The notes: a model not told the origin generated them from the letters alone. A DNA stretch of 64,000 nucleotides from an uncultured Prevotellaceae bacterium (GCA_949299545.1 CASGAM010000026.1:62001-126000), one strand, 5' to 3'. Numbered from the stretch's first letter, positions 1-9,511 are shown. Translations and numbers: made by a program.

Positions 1-1754
1 CGTTAAAAAATGACGGTCCTTTTGAAAAGAACCCACATTATGTGCGTTTGGGCTATGCCGGTCATGGTGATATGTGGACGGGAATTCAAAACGAAGGTTT
101 TTTTGGTATCGGATTAAAAAAGGACGCCGAATATCGTTTCTCTGTTTGGGCGCGTGTACCGGATGGTAACCCTGTGACATTGATGGTGCAGTTTATCGAT
201 CAAAATACGATGGACGATACCCAACAGTTTGTCAGTCAGGATTTGAAAATCGATTCAAAGGAATGGAAGAAATATACCATGGTGATGAAATCTAACCGTA
301 CGATTGCCGACGCCAATTTGCGAATCTTCCTCTCAAATGACCAACATCGTTCCGGTACAGGTACGGTAGATTTGGAACATGTATCTCTTTTCCCTGTAGA
401 TACCTGGATGGGACATGAGAATGGTATGCGTAAAGATTTGGCTCAGGCTCTTTACGATATGCGTCCCGGGGTGTTCCGTTTTCCCGGTGGTTGTATAGTT
501 GAAGGAACTAATCTTGAGACTCGTTATCAATGGAAAAACACAGTAGGTCCGGTCGAAAACCGTCCGCTTAACAAAAACCGTTGGGAGTCCACGTTCATTA
601 ATAGGTATTATCCTGATTATTTCCAGAGTTATGGACTGGGCTTCTATGAATATTTCCTGTTGAGCGAGGAGTTGGGTGCTGAGCCGTTGCCGGTATTGAA
701 TGTAGGTATGGCTTGCCAATACCAGAATTATAATAATGAGAAAGCACACGCTGCATGCACGGCTGAAGGTTTGAAACCGTATATTGATGATGCTTTGGAT
801 CTGATCGAGTTCGCTAATGGTGATGTAAATACAGAATGGGGAAAGTTGCGTGCAGAGATGGGGCATCCGGAGCCATTTAACATGAAGTATCTTGCTATTG
901 GTAACGAGCAGTGGGATAAATTTTATTTTGATCGTCTCAAGTTTTTTGTTGAGGCTATCCGCAAGGCTCATCCGGAAATCATGATTATTGGTTCATCAGG
1001 TCCGGATTCTGAGGGACATAATTTTGAAATAGGATGGGAAGATATGAAGAAACAGAAGGTGGATTTGGTCGATGAGCATTTCTACCGTCCGGTGGATTGG
1101 TTTAAGAACAGTATGAATCGTTATGATGACTATGACAGAACCGGACCGAAAGTCTTTGCCGGTGAATACGCTTGTCATGATCATGGCAACAGGATGAAAT
1201 GGAATCATGCCGGAGCCTCTATTTACGAAGCTGCTTTCATGACAACATTGGAACGCAATGCAGACATTGTACACATGGCCACATATGCTCCGCTTTTTGC
1301 CCATGTGGATGGCTGGCAGTGGAGACCTGACCTGATTTGGTTTGATAATTTGAACAGCGTCAAGACAGCAAGTTATTACGTACAGCAAATGTATGCCGTT
1401 AATATGGGTACGAATGTAGTTCCCGCTAAATTGGACAAACCGACGCCGAAAGGTGAAGACGGGCTCTTTACAAGTGCAGTTTATGATAAAAATACGGGCG
1501 AATATATTGTAAAGGTTATTAATACAACTGAAAAGCCGCAGACAGTAGACATTAAACTGAACGGTGTTAAGAAGGTAAATGGCAATGCTGCGACCATTAC
1601 GCTTGACTGTAGCGATTATACGGCCGATAATACGTTGGAAAATCCGGTTGCAGTTGTGCCCGTGGAAGGTTACGTAAAGGTTGAGAACAATGTAATTAAG
1701 GCGACAGTAGAAGGAAAATGCTTTGTTGTTTATAAAGTCAAAGTTAAGAAATAA
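1..1754 (+). CDS. Alpha-L-arabinofuranosidase, GH51 family (5' end outside window)
   Basis: Partial gene: the frame is open from base 3, and the GTG at 42 lies inside the gene, so the start is upstream of the window. About 583 residues are visible. GH51 enzymes remove arabinofuranose side chains from arabinoxylan and arabinan with retention. The visible part starts in an N-terminal sugar-binding-like beta domain, followed by the TIM barrel: the FRFPGG motif near 475-490, the general acid/base Glu in GNEQW (codon 906-908), and the nucleophile Glu in AGEYACHD (codon 1164-1166). The C-terminal 150 residues form the usual GH51 beta-sandwich. It is followed by a rho-independent terminator and then by GH95, GH98 and GH43 genes on the same strand, which points to a xylan-utilisation locus. 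The signal peptide cannot be seen. Confidence 0.93.
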   Translation, partial: LKNDGPFEKNPHYVRLGYAGHGDMWTGIQNEGFFGIGLKKDAEYRFSVWARVPDGNPVTLMVQFIDQNTMDDTQQFVSQDLKIDSKEWKKYTMVMKSNRTIADANLRIFLSNDQHRSGTGTVDLEHVSLFPVDTWMGHENGMRKDLAQALYDMRPGVFRFPGGCIVEGTNLETRYQWKNTVGPVENRPLNKNRWESTFINRYYPDYFQSYGLGFYEYFLLSEELGAEPLPVLNVGMACQYQNYNNEKAHAACTAEGLKPYIDDALDLIEFANGDVNTEWGKLRAEMGHPEPFNMKYLAIGNEQWDKFYFDRLKFFVEAIRKAHPEIMIIGSSGPDSEGHNFEIGWEDMKKQKVDLVDEHFYRPVDWFKNSMNRYDDYDRTGPKVFAGEYACHDHGNRMKWNHAGASIYEAAFMTTLERNADIVHMATYAPLFAHVDGWQWRPDLIWFDNLNSVKTASYYVQQMYAVNMGTNVVPAKLDKPTPKGEDGLFTSAVYDKNTGEYIVKVINTTEKPQTVDIKLNGVKKVNGNAATITLDCSDYTADNTLENPVAVVPVEGYVKVENNVIKATVEGKCFVVYKVKVKK

Positions 1755-1790
1755 AAGTGTAGTCATCATCATATAATGATTGAATGGATA

Positions 1791-1827
1791 AGCCGGCAAG
1801 TGGATATACCACTTACCGGTTTTTTTA
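1791..1827 (+). terminator. Rho-independent terminator after the GH51 gene
   Basis: A 12-bp stem (1792-1803 with 1809-1820, two G-T pairs) with a 5-nt loop is followed by seven T. It separates the GH51 transcript from the GH95 gene. Confidence 0.85.
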
Positions 1828-1910
1828 TTGTGAAGTAGAGGAAGAAGATTATATGTTTGGCTTTGCCTTGTTTCCTCCCAGGAAACTACTATTTAAAAAA
1901 AATTAAAAGG

Positions 1911-1941
1911 TTTCTTTTTTGCTGTGAAATATATAAGTTTG
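1911..1941 (+). promoter_or_regulatory. Bacteroidota-type promoter of the GH95 gene
   Basis: TAAGTTTG at 1934-1941 matches the -7 consensus TAnnTTTG, with TTTC (three of four matches to TTTG) 19 bases upstream. The start codon of the GH95 gene is 45 bases further on. Confidence 0.6.
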
Positions 1942-1985
1942 CAAGGATAGATCTCATTAACCAGTTTTAATCTTAAGATTTCTAT

Positions 1986-4427
1986 ATGAAGAACATTTTC
2001 AGCTTTAAAGTAAAGCTTTGTTTGGCATGTTGTCTTTTGGAAAGTGTTTGCTTGTTTGCAGAAAAAGGGTATGCGACAAATGTAAATCCGCTGATGTTGA
2101 AATATGACCAGCCGGCCATGTATTTTGAAGAAGCTCTCGTAATCGGTAATGGTACATTAGGTGCTATTATTTATGGCGGAACCAACAAGGATGTAATCTC
2201 ACTGAATGATATTACGTTGTGGACCGGCGAACCCGACCGGGTTGTTACTATGCCGGATGCACATAAAGCCATACCGGAGATAAGGCGTTTGCTTGATGAA
2301 GAAGATTATCGGGCAGCTGACAGAAAGCAAAAGGCTGTGCAAGGACATTACAGTGAAAACTACCAACCGTTAGGCAAACTGACCATCACCTATTATGATG
2401 AGCCGGCTGAAGTAACAGCCTACGAACGTTCATTAGACATTAGCAATGCTGTAGCCAGAACAGAGTATCAGAAAGAGGGTAAACCATTTGCCTGTGATTA
2501 TTTTGCTTCAGCCCCCGATTCTGTGATTGTGCTTAGGATGGTTTCTGAGAGTGAGGAAGGTATACATGCTTTGCTTTCGTTTGATTCTCAGCTTCCACAT
2601 GCTACTGTGGCGCGCGAGAATGAAATATCAGCGGAGGGCTATGCTGCCTATCATTCTTATCCTGAATACTACAACAAGGTAAAAGATAAACATTTATACG
2701 ATCCGGAGCGTGGTACCCGTTTTCGTACGCTTATTCGTGTTGTGCCGTCGGATGGTAGGGTGAAAAGTTATCCGTCTGGCGAACTGAAGATAGAGGGAGC
2801 CCGTGAAGCTATGATCCTGATAGCGAATGTTACCAGTTTTAACGGATATGACAAAGATCCGGTTGTGGAGGGACGTGATTACGACCAGATGGTTGAAAGA
2901 CGGATGAATCGTGCTGCAATGAAATCTTATGCGGACTTGCGGGCTTCACACGAGAAAGATTACCGTTCTTTTTTCGACCGGGTCAGTCTGAATATAGGAA
3001 AGACTGCGCCTGAGATTGCTGCGTTGCCAACAGACGAACAGTTACGTCAATATACGGATAAGTCGCAATATAATCCTGAGCTGGAAGTGCTTTATTTCCA
3101 GTATGGCCGCTATTTGTTAATCTCTTGTTCAAGGACGCCCGGTGTGCCTGCAAATCTTCAGGGGTTGTGGAATGAAAAGTTGCTGCCGCCGTGGAGTTGT
3201 AATTATACGAGCAACATCAACCTGCAAGAGAATTATTGGGCCTCTGAAACGGCAAACCTCAGTGAAATGCACCGTCCGTTAATGGATTTTATCGCTGCTC
3301 TCAGTAAGACCGGAGAAAAAACGGCAAAGGCTTATTACGGAGTAGACAAAGGGTGGTGTCTGGGACAGAATACGGATATTTGGGCAATGACGTGTCCGGT
3401 GGGGTTACATGTCGGAGACCCCTCATGGGCATGTTGGACGATGGGCGGCGCATGGCTGTCCACTCATATTTGGGAGCGTTATCTTTTTACACAGGACAAA
3501 GATTTCCTGAAACAGTATTATCCGGTATTGAAAGGAGCTGCTGAATTTTGTCTAAACTGGTTGATAGAAAAAGACGGTTGGTTGATGACCTCACCCGGAA
3601 CATCGCCGGAAAATAAGTTCCTGACGCCGGATGGTTATGCGGCCGCAACTTCGTATGGCAATACCTCCGATCTGGCCATGGCGCGGGAATGTCTGATTGA
3701 CGCTTCAAAGGCAGCGGCTGTCTTGAATACTGACAAAACTTTTCGTCGCGAAATAGATAAGGTTTTGAAACGTTTGCTTCCTTATCGTGTAGGAAAAAAT
3801 GGCAATTTGCAGGAATGGTTCCACGATTGGCCGGACCAGGATCCGCGTCATCGTCATCAGTCCCACTTGTTCGGGCTTTATCCCGGCCATCATTTAACGG
3901 TCGACGGAACTCCGGAATTAGCCAGAGCTTGTGCCCGTACGTTGGAAATTAAGGGTGATGAAACGACAGGATGGAGCACAGGATGGCGCGTGAACCTATA
4001 TGCACGTTTGAGAGATGGCGCCAAGGCCTATCATATCTACCGCCGTTTGCTCCGTTATGTCAGTCCCGATGGTTATCATGGGAATGACGCCCGTAGGGGT
4101 GGAGGAACATATCCCAATTTGTTGGATGCCCATTCGCCTTTCCAGATAGACGGTAACTTTGGCGGTTGCGCCGGTGTTATTGAAATGTTGATGCAATCTT
4201 CAGAAAAGACAGTCACTTTGTTGCCGGCACTTCCTGAGCAGTGGAAAGACGGGTCAGTAAAAGGTATCTGTGCCCGGGGTGGTTATGTTGTAGATATGGA
4301 CTGGAAGGATGGAAAAGTCGTTTCATTGGAGGTCTATTCAAGAAAAGGCGGAAAAACCACTTTCTTTTTTAATGGGAAAAGTCGGGCTGTGCGTATGAAA
4401 GAGAATGAGAAAATAAAGTTGTTATGA
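1986..4427 (+). CDS. GH95 family exo-enzyme (alpha-L-fucosidase or alpha-L-galactosidase)
   Basis: 813 residues, a full-length GH95 protein with a signal peptide (cleavage probably after residue 30). GH95 enzymes are inverting exo-hydrolases of terminal alpha-L-fucose or alpha-L-galactose. The N-terminal beta domain holds the conserved GNGTLGA and LWTGEP blocks; the (alpha/alpha)6 barrel follows. By family alignment from memory, the catalytic residues are Glu542 (in TSPENK), Asn410 and Asn412 (in TSNINLQ) and Asp722 (in IDGNFGG). Position 408 is Thr; in the Bifidobacterium fucosidase AfcA I recall His here, and a Thr in the Bacteroides ovatus alpha-L-galactosidase of a corn arabinoxylan locus. 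With GH98, GH43 and GH51 neighbours, removal of L-galactose caps from xylan side chains is the better guess, but fucosidase activity cannot be excluded. No terminator is obvious directly downstream. Confidence 0.92.
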   Translation: MKNIFSFKVKLCLACCLLESVCLFAEKGYATNVNPLMLKYDQPAMYFEEALVIGNGTLGAIIYGGTNKDVISLNDITLWTGEPDRVVTMPDAHKAIPEIRRLLDEEDYRAADRKQKAVQGHYSENYQPLGKLTITYYDEPAEVTAYERSLDISNAVARTEYQKEGKPFACDYFASAPDSVIVLRMVSESEEGIHALLSFDSQLPHATVARENEISAEGYAAYHSYPEYYNKVKDKHLYDPERGTRFRTLIRVVPSDGRVKSYPSGELKIEGAREAMILIANVTSFNGYDKDPVVEGRDYDQMVERRMNRAAMKSYADLRASHEKDYRSFFDRVSLNIGKTAPEIAALPTDEQLRQYTDKSQYNPELEVLYFQYGRYLLISCSRTPGVPANLQGLWNEKLLPPWSCNYTSNINLQENYWASETANLSEMHRPLMDFIAALSKTGEKTAKAYYGVDKGWCLGQNTDIWAMTCPVGLHVGDPSWACWTMGGAWLSTHIWERYLFTQDKDFLKQYYPVLKGAAEFCLNWLIEKDGWLMTSPGTSPENKFLTPDGYAAATSYGNTSDLAMARECLIDASKAAAVLNTDKTFRREIDKVLKRLLPYRVGKNGNLQEWFHDWPDQDPRHRHQSHLFGLYPGHHLTVDGTPELARACARTLEIKGDETTGWSTGWRVNLYARLRDGAKAYHIYRRLLRYVSPDGYHGNDARRGGGTYPNLLDAHSPFQIDGNFGGCAGVIEMLMQSSEKTVTLLPALPEQWKDGSVKGICARGGYVVDMDWKDGKVVSLEVYSRKGGKTTFFFNGKSRAVRMKENEKIKLL

Positions 4428-4695
4428 TGAGTGAATTTAACACGCTCAATATATTGTGATGGGCAAGGGGATGGTTTGTACCGTTTTGATTGTTGGGTGC
4501 TTATCGCTTTATGATATTCGAGGACGCAAATGTGTTGTAGATTATGCATTGTAAGTAAGACGGTATTTGTCCGATAATTTTATACCCTTTTTATTGGAAA
4601 TCTTGTCTATAGTTAAGTTGGTGACTCAGGTAGTTACATTCATTAGACAGGGTTTCCCTACTTTTTTTAGAATGTGTTTTATAACAACTCCGAAG

Positions 4696-4772
4696 GCGAC
4701 CTGTCGCAGCAAAAATTGTAACAGGTCGCCTTACAGAAGCGACAGGTCGCAATTTTTGCTGCGACAGGTCGC
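4696..4772 (+). repeat. Palindromic intergenic repeat, copy A (diverged)
   Basis: A perfect 23-bp inverted repeat (4696-4718 with 4750-4772) encloses about 31 bases that again contain ACAGGTCGC motifs; the unit GCGAC-(AG/CT)-GTCGC is itself palindromic. The middle part (GGTCGCCTTNCAGNAGCGACAGGT) matches copies B (31898-31991, + strand) and C (50003-50096, - strand). Confidence 0.88.
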
Positions 4773-4989
4773 TTTTTCAGTTGCATCCGGCGCATTAATG
4801 TGTAAAGCTAACTTGTTCATGATAAGGCTGATGCAAGTTTATATGGAACTTGATGAAACTAAGGTTGGTATTCAAAAGACATCTTGAATATCGCTCGCGT
4901 GTGCGCGCACGAATCTTATTATAATATATGTAAGTATGATGCGAGTATGTTTTTTGAGGTTTTAAGATCGTTGATATTTTTCAACTGTA

Positions 4990-5252
4990 ACCTATATCAT
5001 TCTGTATCCGGAAACGCGAAAGGATGAAGCGATGCCGCTGCATCCCTCCATCCTTCGTTGGTTTTGCCTATGAAATAATCGTAGGCAGGTAAAACAACTT
5101 TTTCCTTAAAGTAACTATAACCTAAGAACCAATCATTAACCTAATTTCTGATAATTGTTGTTTCCATCAATCTTTTCACAAAGACTGCCTAAAAAACGTC
5201 ATTAACCTAATGTGTCGCCAAAAGGACTTGGCTTAAACACATGGCAAAGATA
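4990..5252 (-). ncRNA. Possible minus-strand small RNA
   Basis: The minus strand carries TATCTTTG (plus coordinates 5245-5252), an exact -7 box, but no -33 TTTG at the usual distance. The transcript would run through two copies of ATTAGGTTAATGA about 66 bases apart and end near a stable hairpin (CGAAGGATG ... CATCCTTTCG, 5016-5067) without a clear T-run. No open frame fits. It could instead be a decayed leader of a lost susC-like gene. Speculative. Confidence 0.25.
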
Positions 5253-5389
5253 GTATATGCTTTATATTATGGTTTTTGATACGGTCGCAGATTTTTTTCT
5301 TTTTGAAACTTATGGTAAAAATGTGGCATAATGAAACGAATACAAACAATCATGTTACATGGTAGAAAATATCTCGTTGGATTATGTTA

Positions 5390-5397
5390 TATTTTTG
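5390..5397 (+). promoter_or_regulatory. Candidate -7 element for the GH98 gene
   Basis: TATTTTTG fits TAnnTTTG and lies 82 bases before the ATG. No TTTG at the expected -33 distance was found. Confidence 0.4.
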
Positions 5398-5479
5398 TCC
5401 AGATAAATTGTGTTTGGCTGTATTATAATAAGGAGTTGACACAGATTTAATACTATTTTCTAACAAATACACAGTGATT

Positions 5480-8400
5480 ATGAAGCAAATCTTTAAATTC
5501 AGCAGATTCGTATTGTTGATTGTTGCGATGCTTGCGATCGGAGGGACAGATATATTGGCGTCAGTGCCTTTGCGTCGTCCCATATCGCCGGAGCGTCCTT
5601 TATGGATTGTCCATATCGACACATGGAACAATCCTGATCCGGAAAGAATTATTGAGATGGTACCGGAGGATATCAGGCCTTTTGTCGTATTCAATCTTTC
5701 GCTCTCAGCGACGGATGCCGTTTGTTGTGACGGTTTTGCTGTATGCGATTCATGGTTGAAGGCTTGTGCCCAAAAGCGTGTATGGGCAATGGTGCAGTGT
5801 GCCAGTGGCGGACATAGCCGTTTTTCCGATCACGACCTGGCAGTTTATGAGGATTATTTCCGAAAATACCCCAACTTTATCGGGTGGAATTTTGCGGAAC
5901 AGTTTTGGGGCTACGGTGAAGACGGTACGCCGTCTTTCTTGGAGCGTCTTGCGCTGTTTGGTGACATCCTGAAGATTTGCCATCGTTATGGCGGTTATCT
6001 GGTTGTCAGCTTTACGCAAGCCTATTATTCTGCAAACATGATGCCCATCGCTTATATGAAGCGTAATCCGGAAGTGAACCGGCTTTTGACTGAGCATCCG
6101 GAGCATTTTATCTGTTGTGAGAAGTATACCATGCAAAACGGGTTCTTGGATATAGAAAGCAACTGTTTGGGCGCATGGTTGGGCGGCTATGCCGGACAGT
6201 ACGGCATCCGTTTTGACGTTTGCGGATGGAGTACCGATGATGGTGATCCAAATACAGACGACGACCAGCAGAGACAACCCTACGTGAATGCGGCTACGGC
6301 CATACCTATTATGGAGCATGTGATGTTGACCGGACAGACTGTTATTGACGGGCCGGAGTTGGTCTTTGCTGATGTATCTCATGAGGTCGGTTCTGTTACG
6401 ACGCCTGATGGTTATACGCGCAGGTGTTGGGACTGGTATCCGCATTTTGAGAACATACCTATGGATGAGGTGAGGAAAATCTTAGATGGGACTGTCCGTA
6501 TATTGAGCCGTGATGAAGTGATAGACCGCACGAAAATCTGTATTCAAAACGATTTGAGTACGGGTACGTTTGATGATTACCTGACACCGGCAACCTTATT
6601 TGACGGTTTGTACCGTTCGGAAGATGACAGAGACAGGACAGACGGTGTATATAATAACTCTTGGCTGGAAAACAAATGGTGGTTTAAGACTACAGGCCGC
6701 TATCCGACAATTCCGCAAGTGTATGATTTGTTGGATGAAAAGGCAAAGCGTCTTCAAGTAGTAAAAGTATCTGAGTATAACAGCCGGTGGCCGAAGACAG
6801 AAGACAAGGTTAATGAATTCAACGAACTTTTCCCACAAGAATATAGGGGCGATATATATGCAGCGCATGCCGAGAACACATGGATGACGTATAACCCGTA
6901 TCAATACAGGGAAGAACATGAGAATGGCGTGCGTTCACGTTGGATTTCCGAACGCCGTGCGTCAGGCAAAATACCTTTCCTTTATAATACGGCAGACAGC
7001 ATATACTTGAACTTCTCGCCTTATGCCATGGCGGTGATGAAAGAGTATCCTGAAAAGGTATACCTTTATATGACCAACTATCGTAATACCAAACTTTCTA
7101 ACGGTTCGTTCGTTGAAGACGAGAATGCAACAGACACCGTCCGTATATATGGTGTAACGGAAGAACCTGTCGTAGAATGGAATGATCGTGCGGAACATAG
7201 GGCAAGTGTCGTTGAACATACGTGGAAAGATAATGTTTTAACCTTGGTTGTGAACCATAATGGCGCTTTGGAGATAAATATAAGCTGCAAAGGAACGGCT
7301 ACCGACCGTTTGACAGAATGGACAGAGGCCAAAATCGAAACTCCGGAGCGTCCGTCAGTTTATACCGGTACATTGCAGTATGAGGCGGAATGTTTCGATT
7401 ATATGAATATCGGTGCTTGCCGCACGAACGCATATTATAACGGGCATGCAGGTTATCAAGGCCAGGGATTTGTTGAGATGGGGACGAACAGCAATGCTGC
7501 TATTCGCGATACCATCAACGTACTCCGTGAGGGGACATATACGATAACAGTCCGCTATCAAGGACCAAGTTCCGGAGCAACCATGCAAATGTTGGTTAAC
7601 GGAAGCCGTTATCCCATTAGCTTTAAAAAGACAGGTGATGTATGGACAGAGGTCTCAAAGGAGGTTAGTTTGAAAGCCGGTGCCAATATTGTCGTGTTGA
7701 AATATGCCACGACTGCAACTAATGTCTTGATTGACTGTATTAAAATAGACTGCGCAGATGCGAATGTCTATAATTTTGAGAATGATGAAGCTGCAACAAC
7801 GGCAACCACGCCGGCAGCGGCCATGTTGACCGTTGTGGCGGGTGAGGCCGGTGTCATTGAAACGACTGACGGAAATCAGGCTTTGCATGCTTATGCAGCC
7901 GGAGATGGTGTAATGGGGCAGGCTACACTTGATATGTTCCCGTTGGACGGTGTGGATTATACTGTATCATGGAAGCAAATAGAAGGTGATGCAGGCGTTA
8001 TATTGCGCGGCGGCTACCTGTTTAAAACTTCAGGTTCGGCTGTGTCAATCCTGAATGTCACTAAAGATGATGCAGGCCAGTTGCAAGTCGGCGAGTCTTT
8101 GGCAACAGGGAACATTGAAGACGGAATGCTGTATTTCCGTGCGGTGGCATTTGGCACGGCACTCTATTTTGAAGGCTCTGTTGATGGCACTCAGTGGACG
8201 ACACTGGCGACGGCGGATGTTGACGTCATGGCTGCCGGTGACACGCGTTTGTGCTGGGATGCTGCCATGACAATAGACGATATTACGTTATATCGTCCGG
8301 GAATGACCTTGTCGCAAACGGATGTAGAAGATGTAAACCAGACTTATGGCGGAACTGATGTGGTGATAAAGAGTTTTGATATCAGTGCGGCAGATCTCTT

Positions 8401-9511
8401 GTCTGGTGTGTCACTTAAACTGACAGGAGACGCTTTCGTGATGTCTGTGGATTCTCTCGGTGAATACACAAATGAATTGTCATTTGCTCCAAGCGACCTG
8501 ACAGACGCGACAGGTAGTGTGCGTGTATTTGTGCGGCTGAAACCGGAAATCGGAATTGGCGACTATGAGGGTAGTATTAGCGTTACGACGTCTTATGTAG
8601 AAACACGTATGATAAACCTCGTTGGACATGTGACGCCAGCCGTTTATTCTGTCCTTTATGATTTTGAGAATGACGCAGTGAAAACTGGCGCTTCCAATCC
8701 TCCTGCTAACGGCGTGACAGTGGGTACAGGTAATTTGTGTACTGCTGGAGTCGTAAGCTATACGGATGCATCTTCCCGTAAAAGCAATATGTTGAAGGCT
8801 TATACTGCGGCAAGTACGAATGGTACAGGCGTTCTGAACCTGGATAAATTTACGCGTAAGAGTACTGATTATAGTGTGACATGGAGACAGGTACTGACTA
8901 CTACCGGGGATTATAAGAATGGAGTCGTACTCAGGGGTGATACAACCATCGTAGGTAATGCCAATCAAGGATATACCGCAGGTATGATGGCCGGATATTA
9001 TCTGAATGCTTATAACCATGGAACGATGACTGACTTCCGCATCTATAAGTCTACAGCTTCGAAGTCCTTGAGCATGATAAACAGTGCCAGTGTTTCTTTG
9101 TCAGCGACCGTTGGCAAAAGTATCTGGTACAGGGCTTCAGTTTCGGGTACATCGAAAGTAACCCTCAAGATTGAATATTCAACTGATGGCGAAGAATGGA
9201 TTCTTGGAACCACTACGACAGATGAAGGTGGCGAGTTTACGCAGGGTGCTACTCAGTTTGTTTGGGGCTTGGCCGCGAGTCAAGGTAACTTCCTCATTGA
9301 TGACATTGTTTATGAAGGAATTACTTACGACGAGGGCGTCATAACCGGTATCTATACGGCAGAAGACGGTGCTGTAATGGTAGAACGTGAAGAATATTTT
9401 GATTTGTCAGGTCGTCTTGTCAATCCTGAAACTGTCGTCAGAGGAGTTGTGATACGTCGCAGTTATCTGACGGATGGTACCGTCAAAGTAGATAAGATAC
9501 TTAAACGTTGA
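5480..9511 (+). CDS. Multidomain GH98 endo-glycosidase (probable endo-xylanase)
   Basis: 1343 residues from the ATG at 5480; an in-frame GTG six bases upstream is possible, but the ATG starts a clean signal peptide (MKQIFKFSRF..., cleavage near residue 28). The N-terminal GH98 barrel begins with the family hallmark RRPISPERPLWIVHIDTWN. Candidate catalytic residues are Glu140 in NFAEQ and Asp290/Glu293 in DGPEL. A GH98 C-terminal beta region runs to about 620, then a CBM6/35-like module (634-755, YEAECFDY). Two similar beta-sandwich modules starting with Y(N/D)FENDxA (about 764 and 1060) flank an Ig/BACON-like stretch (945-1055). The last 50 residues (FDLSGR ... GVVIRR ... VDKILKR) resemble a type IX sorting tail. 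GH98 includes blood-group endo-beta-galactosidases and a Bacteroides endo-xylanase for complex xylans; context favours xylan. Confidence 0.9.
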   Translation: MKQIFKFSRFVLLIVAMLAIGGTDILASVPLRRPISPERPLWIVHIDTWNNPDPERIIEMVPEDIRPFVVFNLSLSATDAVCCDGFAVCDSWLKACAQKRVWAMVQCASGGHSRFSDHDLAVYEDYFRKYPNFIGWNFAEQFWGYGEDGTPSFLERLALFGDILKICHRYGGYLVVSFTQAYYSANMMPIAYMKRNPEVNRLLTEHPEHFICCEKYTMQNGFLDIESNCLGAWLGGYAGQYGIRFDVCGWSTDDGDPNTDDDQQRQPYVNAATAIPIMEHVMLTGQTVIDGPELVFADVSHEVGSVTTPDGYTRRCWDWYPHFENIPMDEVRKILDGTVRILSRDEVIDRTKICIQNDLSTGTFDDYLTPATLFDGLYRSEDDRDRTDGVYNNSWLENKWWFKTTGRYPTIPQVYDLLDEKAKRLQVVKVSEYNSRWPKTEDKVNEFNELFPQEYRGDIYAAHAENTWMTYNPYQYREEHENGVRSRWISERRASGKIPFLYNTADSIYLNFSPYAMAVMKEYPEKVYLYMTNYRNTKLSNGSFVEDENATDTVRIYGVTEEPVVEWNDRAEHRASVVEHTWKDNVLTLVVNHNGALEINISCKGTATDRLTEWTEAKIETPERPSVYTGTLQYEAECFDYMNIGACRTNAYYNGHAGYQGQGFVEMGTNSNAAIRDTINVLREGTYTITVRYQGPSSGATMQMLVNGSRYPISFKKTGDVWTEVSKEVSLKAGANIVVLKYATTATNVLIDCIKIDCADANVYNFENDEAATTATTPAAAMLTVVAGEAGVIETTDGNQALHAYAAGDGVMGQATLDMFPLDGVDYTVSWKQIEGDAGVILRGGYLFKTSGSAVSILNVTKDDAGQLQVGESLATGNIEDGMLYFRAVAFGTALYFEGSVDGTQWTTLATADVDVMAAGDTRLCWDAAMTIDDITLYRPGMTLSQTDVEDVNQTYGGTDVVIKSFDISAADLLSGVSLKLTGDAFVMSVDSLGEYTNELSFAPSDLTDATGSVRVFVRLKPEIGIGDYEGSISVTTSYVETRMINLVGHVTPAVYSVLYDFENDAVKTGASNPPANGVTVGTGNLCTAGVVSYTDASSRKSNMLKAYTAASTNGTGVLNLDKFTRKSTDYSVTWRQVLTTTGDYKNGVVLRGDTTIVGNANQGYTAGMMAGYYLNAYNHGTMTDFRIYKSTASKSLSMINSASVSLSATVGKSIWYRASVSGTSKVTLKIEYSTDGEEWILGTTTTDEGGEFTQGATQFVWGLAASQGNFLIDDIVYEGITYDEGVITGIYTAEDGAVMVEREEYFDLSGRLVNPETVVRGVVIRRSYLTDGTVKVDKILKR

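Larger units (their letters stand above)
4428..5389. other. Gene-free stretch between GH95 and GH98 genes
   Basis: About 960 bases with no convincing coding region. It holds a palindromic repeat (4696-4772), a hairpin of GGATG/CATCC type near 5016-5067, a 13-bp direct repeat TCATTAACCTAAT at 5133-5145 and 5199-5211, and a perfect minus-strand -7 box at 5245-5252. A small plus-strand open frame at 4567-4887 runs through the palindrome and is not believed to be a gene. Confidence 0.6.

Noticed and set aside
4696-4772. Palindromic repeat considered as CRISPR or as a plain terminator
   Set aside because: There is no regular spacer pattern, and the copies are dispersed singly; the T-run after copy A is short, and copies B and C have none.
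4567-4887. Open frame of 106 codons on the plus strand in the GH95-GH98 gap
   Set aside because: It runs straight through the palindromic repeat, has no family resemblance, and similar accidental frames cover the other repeat copies.
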